A stretch of 64,000 bases of DNA from positions 372,001 to 436,000 of the forward strand of contig JAEBUN010000030.1 of assembly GCA_023014365.1 (NCBI GenBank), given 5' to 3'. This document shows positions 57,027-64,000 of the stretch, piece by piece (the stretch's first letter is position 1; each line of letters opens with the position of its first letter). Position numbers and translations under genes: made by a program. The notes below the pieces were generated by a model. It saw nothing but the letters and a program-made list of their open reading frames with translations, had not been told where the DNA came from and made no database searches. Source of the DNA: Lepiota brunneoincarnata. Its lineage: Eukaryota; Basidiomycota; Agaricomycetes; Agaricales; Agaricaceae.

Positions 57027-58229
57027 TCACCACTTACATATACAACTGTGGTGTGGCAAACTACCGAGGCACATTATGTCTTATGTGTCTTGTGTGGAAC
57101 AAAACCATGATATCTCACACCCGGCCCTGGTCCACAATCCACATTTATCTCTCCCGACACCCCAGCCCAGCCTCATTGATTCATGGCTTCAGAGATTGAA
57201 AAAATCACCATCCGAGCTTTCCATGATGGGTAATATGGACCAATCTGCTGCCATATGTTCATTTGCAATTGAAACCAGTACGACAGCCAAATCCCAGCGA
57301 TTTTGATGGAACATGTGCACCGTATGCACTCACTGACAATAACCTCAGGCATCTTGTTCGGATTTGACCTCTTCCTTCTTTTTATCCCTTACACACAAAA
57401 ACTCGAAACTGCGGACCTTGGCATCATAGGAGATCATTACTTCACTAAGCGAAACACCCACCCTTCGCCGTTTCGCATGGACTACCAACTCCACAGCAGC
57501 AATGGGCTACTTGCTGTCATGCTCTTCTCTTGGGGCAGTTGACCTATCTTCGGCTTGTTTCCCCCATGTTGCTCAGCGAAACACTTAGGGTGATGGAAGG
57601 GTGCACGTCCGCGATCAACATATACATGACCGTAACTCGCCCATTGATCGATCCAGAGGTTACGCAATCTGATGGGCACTCACCCGGGATAACCCTTGAG
57701 AACGTCCACATTTTTTTCTTGGAGGTGGGTGTTGTGTCGCTCCATCTCAGGGACATACATCCTTGTAATCTGCCACCAACATTCACAATATGACCCCAAT
57801 GGGGAGGCCCATCATATGAGAATTCAGAGATCGCCACAGACCAACAGGCGTTCTCCCGGGATAACAATGGAGAGCTCCCCAGGCTTCCAACATGCAACCT
57901 TCCCGATTATTCCACGTCCCGTCCCTAACCCAAATACCCCACACCGAAACATCAATGGTAACCATCTCACTCTGGACTTTGGGATATTTAAGTTTGGTGA
58001 AAGCCTGATTTTGCGTTTGAACCTAATTTTAAGGGATGGTCGAGATGCCAATTCCCAGAGGTAGTTGTCGTACTGGCATCAGGTTATCGACTGGTACCCC
58101 CATCCACATCCAACATCCTGTCCAAACTAGTGTGCACTCACAGCCCCCGAAATTGATTTCATCACAAGATTCGCACTCACTCAGGGGACCTACCCCCTGC
58201 CTCCATCGAACTTCAGACGCTGCGAAGGG

Positions 58230-58570
58230 GGTAGATGTGTGACTTCCTTGAGGCTTGACACCACATCCTGAGAACGTATGTGCCAGTAAGCGATAAGTCG
58301 ATCAGTGAGGGGGGGGGGGGCACCTAGGTAGACGCACATTTGCCCAGGCGACATAATGCCTGACCGCATAGTATGGCTTTCACAGTACTGGGTTCTTGTA
58401 TGCATCATCAAGTGGGACAATGCCGTGGCACTACTCAGCAAGTGCCATAATCAGCACATTGGCACTGGTGGATTCTCAATGAGGGATATATGTTGGAAAA
58501 AGCGTGCAATGGCGGCATGTTCATTTGGCCTCCATGAGCTTGTGAGGCAAACGGATGCATACAACGAGAG
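58230..58570 (-). pseudogene. Terpene synthase fragment (inverted, second locus)
   Basis: Minus-strand peptides and the exon-intron junction of the synthase at 53.4-53.8 kb recur: a block like MALAECC, a PLDDAYKNPVL equivalent (stop), a YYAV..YVAWAN equivalent, the intron beginning gtgcgtctacctaggtgccc, then GATGTGGTGTCAAGC at the NSE position. The intron carries a 12-base poly-G (58309-58320). Too short to be functional; about 70-75% similar by eye. Confidence 0.65.
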
Positions 58571-59869
58571 TAGACTACTTAAATAATATCTACAACAATA
58601 AGGTTTTACTGTGAGGGAGGAAACGCGCTCGCAAGCGGAACTTCACGCGCGCTCCCTCCCCACCATTGTGCTATCAATCCCGACGTGTCTCGACTCCCGA
58701 GGCATTGTGCTTCCTGGTGGCACAATGCCCCTCTCGTCCTCTAGTGTAGTTCTCATCTCTGTTCCCGTAGATACTCATTCTTCTCCCCTTGCAACGTATT
58801 CTAGTAGTTATAGCTAATTGTCTTCTAGGTAGTATAAAGCTCAGGTGCTCTTGCACCTCAGTTCCTTAGTTCTTCAGAACCGCTTCTCGTCTCAACTTTT
58901 CTTTTTTTTCTTTGGCTCTTTTGTATCTCAAACCCACTGTCCTTATGCACCAAATTATCACTCTTGTTTGTCTCTTCCCCTTCTGCTCCTAATGGACTTG
59001 AGCCCTGGCGACCGTTTCGTCGGTCCCACTCATCCTTTTCATTACCTTAGTCGCAAACGCGACTTGTTGATCCTCATTACAACCAAGAAAAAATCACATG
59101 CATCGCGCAGGCTCACATGATGCCAAAATTCCAACAATATATCTATCTGCAGGAACTACCTCAACTCCTGCCTTGCAAAGCTTGATTTTCCAGCCAGGTA
59201 GTGGGAGGAGCCATGTGGAAGAATTCATGGATGAGGCTTTGAGGGCTAAGAGAGATCTCCACAACTACCAGGTGAAGTGAATCAGGGAAAAGCTTAACCC
59301 GACATTTTGTGTGGCCCTGCAATAGCTAAATACGAGAAGGGGGTAGGTTTTACAGTCAGCAAAGGAGAAAACTGTGGCTCCCCAGAGCCAGTTCGGGGGA
59401 CATGACATGGTGTGGAGTCTCCCTGATTTAGTAAGTGAGACCTACATCTACAAAATCCCACCTCTGTTGTGATCTATAACAATCTTCTATCAAGTCCATG
59501 TTGGTGAAGCAAAGAGTATCTGGCTCCAGGATAATTGTAAGGGCGAGGTGTGATCGATGAAACGACCACAGGCTCGTCCTCTTTACCCTGCGAAATCAGT
59601 GTTACAACTCCGGGGTGAGTAAGGGAGGAACCTCAGGGGAACCTGAGAGAAACCTGAGAGAGTGTGTATATGTGTATTAGTTTTACAAGTTACACTGTTG
59701 TCCAGGTGGTCCTACTGCAGTGGAGACATCCTCGTCATTAGGAACTCAGGTAAGGTGTGCTACTCAAATACCCAATGAAAATGTCTTGAGGGCAGGATTC
59801 TGTTCCTTGCAATTGTGCAAAACCTGCTGAAACCCTGGGTAACTGATTTCTTGATCATAATATATTTTG
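58571..59869. other. No recognised gene
   Basis: Short ORFs only. Peptides near 58990-59120 and 59098-59280 show no motif that I can name. No repeat partner was seen elsewhere in the window. Confidence 0.4.
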
Positions 59870-60060
59870 GGGCTAAAGATTGGACACCGCTTTCAGGACA
59901 AATACCAACTAAGGCTTCAACCATACAGAATATGTTTCACCAAAGCCGTATACACTATGCTACATAGGAGATCTCCTCTAAGGAGGAGCATTATTACTCA
60001 CATACTCCTACAATGATGTGTTGAACGTCATAGAACAAGTTTTTCTGACGTCAATCCTCA
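59870..60060 (-). repeat. Decayed Copia-type LTR, inverted relative to the Copia at 5.7 kb
   Basis: Reading the minus strand from 60060, TGAGGATTGACGTCAG, then a stretch like TTGTTCTATGACGT, GTAGGAGTATG, TGCTCCTCCTTAGAGGAGA and CTCCTATGTAG parallels the first 170 bp of the 327-bp Copia LTR with indels. The other end and TSD could not be set. Confidence 0.5.
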
Positions 60061-60150
60061 GCCGGTCTGAGTGACTCAGTAGCTGTGTTGTTCAGACCAC
60101 CATACGTCAGGTGGTGGTGCCATCACGGAACTGACAACTTGATATAACCA

Positions 60151-63012
60151 ATGTCAACGGAACCCACCAGAGGCAGGGGAGTACCCATCTCACAATCAAT
60201 GTATGTGTCTCCTGACTCCCCTTCAACGATCTCTTCTAACCATGTAGCAGGACAGCAACTCCTACCACCGCTTGTAGGTCGTTTAATATAGCGGCCGTTC
60301 CCGACGAGATTTTGGTGAAAATATTCGTCCATTTCATCGACTCCTGCAATTTCAATGGACATTATTGTGGCCCATCCGTTTCTTATGAAGCGAGGCACCT
60401 CCTTTGTATGCTCAATCATCGATTGCGGAACATTGCTATTCAGCTGCCCCAACTCTGGACACACATCCAACTCCCCAGTGGAAAACCGAGCACTGGAGAT
60501 TCTCCAATCCAGGTCGTCAAGCTCTGGCTCAAGAGGTCCAGCAGTTTGCCTATTGATGTGGACCTCTACGGTCCTGGCGATCTGGCTTGCGGACATCCCG
60601 ATGAGCACAGAGATGGTCATACAGCGGCCTCGGTGATACAGACCCTCTGTCCCCACCTCCATCATTGGAGATTGTTCAAGACTTCTTTTGCCGACTGCAG
60701 TGCAGAATCATTTGCCCAGCTACCTCTCGAGTCTGCCATACATTTGGAGGAAATTTCCGTCATTTCTGCCTGTTTCCAAGAGCTTGACAATCGACTCCTC
60801 TTCAATATAGCAAAGCTTCCAGCGCTCCACTGGTTGTTCTGGGATAAGTATGACAAGTATTTCATGCATGAGGACGCCCTCCCTTCCTCTCCAGCCACAA
60901 TCCCAGGTAATCTGTGGCGACAACTACTTGATATCCAACTCTCGTGCATGGAGACCCTGGAAGAGACCCTTCAATTGTTCTCAAGCTTAAGATCTGTAGT
61001 CACAATCCGCTCAAAGCTTCATCAGAATCTCTTAACTCTGAATCCTGCCATTCGCCCTCTCGTCAGATTGCCGAGCCTGCAGATGCTCGAGATTTCCTCT
61101 GATATTGGGATCGAGGAAACGTTACAACATCTCTATCTCCCAAATCTTGAGGTACTCTGCCTCTGGGCACGCCGGCCTCAAATTGTTGGTCCTTACATTG
61201 CCTGTAAATGGGTTTCAGACTTCCTTGATCACTCGGCTGCTTCAATGAAGTGGCTTATGCTTAGGGGTGCCAAAGTTCAGTTCAGTTCAGTTCGGCACCC
61301 CCTCAGCCTGAACCTGAACCTGAACCTGAACTGAACCTCCTGAACTCAGTTCAGAAGGTTCAGTTCAGGGTTTGAACAGGTTCGAACTTGAACTTTTTTG
61401 TACTATGTTATAAAAAGTGTTTATATTGGCAATAAACTAATCAAAGTTCCATTCCTTGAGCTCCCATTCCTTTGCTTCTGCTCCTCCATCTAGAAGTCCA
61501 GTTTTGTAACCATCTTTTCCATACACATATATTAGCCCCTCCAAAAAAAGAAAAAAACAGGTACAAATAACCAAAGAAGGGTAGGAAGGGTGAATAAGAG
61601 TAAAATGTTAGAATATGAGTGATCATTAGCCTCAGAAACTCATATATGCAAGAACTGATGTATTCTATACCTGTTAGAAGACAAGTAATTGTTCTATAGA
61701 CAACATAAGTAATAGTCATGAGAGGAAAGTGATAAAGACTACTTACAGCCTCAGAAACTTGTATGTGTGATTCTGTGAGAATTGAGACTGCAGGGGATTC
61801 TTGCTATGGTATTTAAAGTAAAGCCAGAACAATAGAATGAGTAGATAACTATCCTGGCATGCTGGCTACCTTTTACATAGAGGATGAGAGAAATAAAATG
61901 CTCAGGAGCCAAACCACAGGGAGGTGGGTGATCATAGGGACAAGCAGTCAATGCTTGGACCCCCTGTGCACCATGACACTCACAATTGGTTTTTATTGCC
62001 AACATAAAAAAGATAAGCCCAAGCATGTTGAAGCAAGGCAGTGGGCCCAGAAGCCCTGCAAGGAGGGAAAGTGATGAGACAACAAAGATCCTCAATTTTC
62101 GAGGCAACCGCCAAGCGCAACCGGACGTGAGTGGGCTTGTTGGAAAGGCACGGGAGAGACCTTCCAGATGTAAGTTACTGTATCCCAAGGCGTTGAGAAA
62201 TGGCCCCAGAACAGAGACATCTGTGTGGGGATGGTGATCAGCCAGGAAAACGTGTTTTACTTCACTGAAAGAGTGTTTCCCAGAATGTGCAATATGGCGT
62301 TGGAAAGCCCTTAAAGATGCACATCGAATGGTGGTAGTAATAAGAGGAATGGTGCAGTGTGAGATTACGAAATGAGGAATGAATCTCGGCAATGTTGATG
62401 GCGATGACAAGGGAAGGGGTGGGTCAATTGGGGCATGAAGTGGCGCATTCAAGAGGTGTCAGCAGGGGCTATCAAATAGCGAAAACCAATTGCTGACCCC
62501 TGCAGTCGTCCCCGAGGTATACATCAATCTTCCCATTTCTACTGGGAAAATTGTTGTAAATTGTTGTATTTACTGCGAGGCTCTAACTTATCAGTTCGAA
62601 CGCGTTCAGGCCCATCATTTTTGAGCCTGAACCGTGAACTGAACCAACAGGCCAGGGGCTGAACCTGAACCTGAACTGGACTGAACTTTTAGGTTCAGTT
62701 CAGGAGGTTCAGGTTCGAACCAAAGTTCTGAACCAAACTTCGGCACCCCTACTTATGCTCGATGCTTTGAATCTCAGTGCCAATGACGCCTCGGAGTTCT
62801 TCCCTAATCCTCGACTCGTTGATATCCCAGCTTTGCAGGTCCATATTGAAAGCGGACCAATATTTTTAGTGGTGAAAGACTCGTTGGAGAGAGCATTTAA
62901 GAAACGGCAGGGTGTGGTCAGGATCCTTCAAGTGATAGAAGGTTTCGCGTATCATAATTTGGGCTGGGAGGATGAGGAAGTGAAGCAGAAGTATTATGGA
63001 TTTGGACACTGA
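60151..63012 (+). pseudogene. F-box protein gene, intact except for the H2 insertion
   Basis: Exon 1 60151-60200, intron 60201-60277, exon 2 60278-61261 continuing at 62760-63012 once H2 and one TSD copy are removed. The spliced frame is 428 residues. The F-box is at about residues 21-50 (AAVPDEILVKIFVHFIDSC), then LPQLWTHIQLPSG and WLKRSSSLPIDVDLYG, then LRR-like strands (LPSLQMLEIS, LPNLEVLCLW). Over the empty site it reads MKWLMLDALNLSAND and continues to the TGA at 63010. No other damage is seen. F-box proteins recruit substrates to SCF ubiquitin ligases; the target here is unknown. The exon 1 choice is by splice logic and is less certain than the rest. Confidence 0.82.
61262..62751. mobile_element. 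Non-autonomous hAT H2 (1.49 kb)
   Basis: 1,490 bp with ends TAGGGGTGCCAAAGTTCAG and the inverse of TAGGGGTGCCGAAGTTTGG, flanked by a perfect 8-bp TSD CTTATGCT (61254-61261, 62752-62759). Subterminal regions consist of cctgaac / gttcag repeats. The interior has a minus-strand open frame (62452-61751) with a homologue in H1, but no transposase motifs. Confidence 0.95.
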
Positions 63013-64000
63013 TCTGATTTGGGCCAATTCTTTAAGTCAGGGCCTTCTATGAAATGGACCCAACGTTACGTTCAATGCTAGATTATCCGTGTTATATGCT
63101 TTTATTATTCCTTCATATGCCAGCAAAGGGGGTGTAAGAATACCCCGAGGCCCCATCCAAATCCAGACTGCCGCATTAGAGGATAATACATGGATAGGTG
63201 GTCTGCACGAGATATCGTATTTTATCTAGATCCTACTCCCAGTGATTCGATACGGGGCATCAGTCAGAACCAATCGTTAATCATTGAACTGGGGGGACTA
63301 TAGCGACCACTCCATATCTTGGCACTGGCAATAAAACTGCACGTTGTCACTTGGAACAAATCATATACTAAATTGATCGAGGGTGACGAAGGCTGCAACC
63401 TCACATTCAACCCTAATCACCAATGTATTACTGAATTCCTGGAAATTTTGACGAAGTGGGGGGTTAGCCAGTCGTACAAGCTAACTCCCAATCTCTCTCA
63501 CAGCATCTATAATTGCCGTTGAACTCCGTTGGCTTCATTCTGCCATCCACAAACAGGCTGCACTCCGGAGGCCGCCATGCGACTCGAATGTCATAAGTGC
63601 TAGCAGCTCATCCCAGAAATTTCCAGGATAACCCTAAATAGTATCCGCAATGTCAAAAGGATCACTGACTTAGAACCTGGAGCTTCAACCATACTGAAGA
63701 TGAGCACTGGGGGTCGTCCGGGTTTTGTCTCACTACAGCACATATATACACAGAGCATGAACACGCACAGTCTATAATGATAATGTCTCAGTCTCTCGAG
63801 ATTGCACGAGGGCTGAGGCAAAGGGAATAGTAAAGTTCTCTACCTATACACCAGGGGATAATAGGTGGTACTCTAGGAGTGGACACATGTAGTGTAAGAT
63901 AATAGAGAGGAAAGATAGGAGAAGAAAAGAAAAATACGCAAAGGCCAGGGGGTATACACGTCTACGTCTTGACTTGCATGTTCAATGTCTTGCCATGCGC
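63013..64000. other. 3' flank, no gene seen
   Basis: About 1 kb downstream of the F-box gene with ORFs below 75 codons on both strands. No motif, no repeat shared with the window. Confidence 0.45.

Larger units (their letters stand above)
54190..57800 (+). pseudogene. F-box/LRR-type gene relic, split by H1
   Basis: The F-box N-terminus SDEILEEIFHLYLDCL (about 54205-54250) runs into the H1 insertion (54257-57026). After it come, in several frames, NPHLSLPTPQPSLIDSWLQR, then FRMDYQLHSSNGLLA and LTYLRLVSPMLLSETLRVM, then ITLENVHIFFLEVG. This is the pattern of basidiomycete F-box proteins (F-box, W-x-x-I-A-type helix, then LRR-like strands). Many frame changes. F-box proteins are SCF ubiquitin-ligase substrate adaptors; this one cannot work. 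Confidence 0.6.

Noticed and set aside
58309..58320. Poly-G run as a G-quadruplex control element
   Set aside because: It is a single homopolymer inside a dead terpene synthase intron, most simply slippage (or a sequencing length error).
60201..60290. Frameshift at the start of the F-box gene
   Set aside because: A regular GT-AG intron (60201-60277) joins the two frames and gives a sensible protein, so no mutation is needed.
61751..62452. 233-codon minus-strand ORF inside H2
   Set aside because: The homologous interior of H1 does not keep the frame, and no transposase motif is present; treated as non-coding filler of a non-autonomous element.

Overview
The window reads as Agaricomycete-type basidiomycete DNA, inferred from sequence only. 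The host genes have many 45-80 nt GT-AG introns, and the relic families (sesquiterpene synthase, F-box/LRR, NB-ARC-like ATPase, TPR) are typical of mushrooms. No rRNA, tRNA or CRISPR array is visible. Most of the 64 kb is a transposon graveyard in which layers can be dated by target-site duplications (TSDs) and CpG decay.

Left host block (1-5.7 kb): a cytochrome P450 running off the left edge (minus strand, 7 visible exons, all in frame) is divergent from an intact five-exon RNase P/MRP subunit gene (RPP1/Rpp30, 1509-2814). Then come an unrecognised minus-strand gene relic, duplicated at 23.8 kb, and a decayed TPR-repeat relic.

5.7-10.6 kb: a full-length Ty1/Copia element (327-bp LTRs, TSD TTGAT) that cut into the TPR-side relic. 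Its only in-frame stops are eight TGA codons, and all seven LTR-LTR differences are at CpG sites.

12.2-23.0 kb: a three-layer nest. A solo LTR (family B, TSD CTTAT) is split by a 10.1-kb Ty3/Gypsy chromovirus (element A, TSD TATAA). Element A is itself split by another B solo LTR (TSD GTATT) and by a 1.3-kb element of family C (TSD ACGG). Element A carries an unusual extra zinc-knuckle ORF downstream of the integrase-chromodomain.

23.2-50 kb: a CpG-poor repeat landscape. It holds a MULE-like MITE, a non-autonomous hAT, a half CACTA (tnp2) element with a 709-bp LTR-like insert, an NB-ARC-like relic, a second truncated chromovirus (G) interrupted by a Tc1/mariner and a CACTA-type MITE, and several C, D and A solo-LTR insertions. 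Two almost identical 3.8-kb autonomous-type hAT transposons lie in inverted orientation (26.4-30.2 and 46.2-50.0 kb). They are the youngest features of this part.

50-64 kb: mostly featureless DNA with minisatellites, a sesquiterpene synthase pseudogene with a second inverted fragment 4 kb away, and two F-box genes. Each F-box gene is interrupted by a non-autonomous hAT of the same family (H). The second (60.2-63.0 kb) is otherwise intact, and removing the insert and one TSD copy restores its frame.
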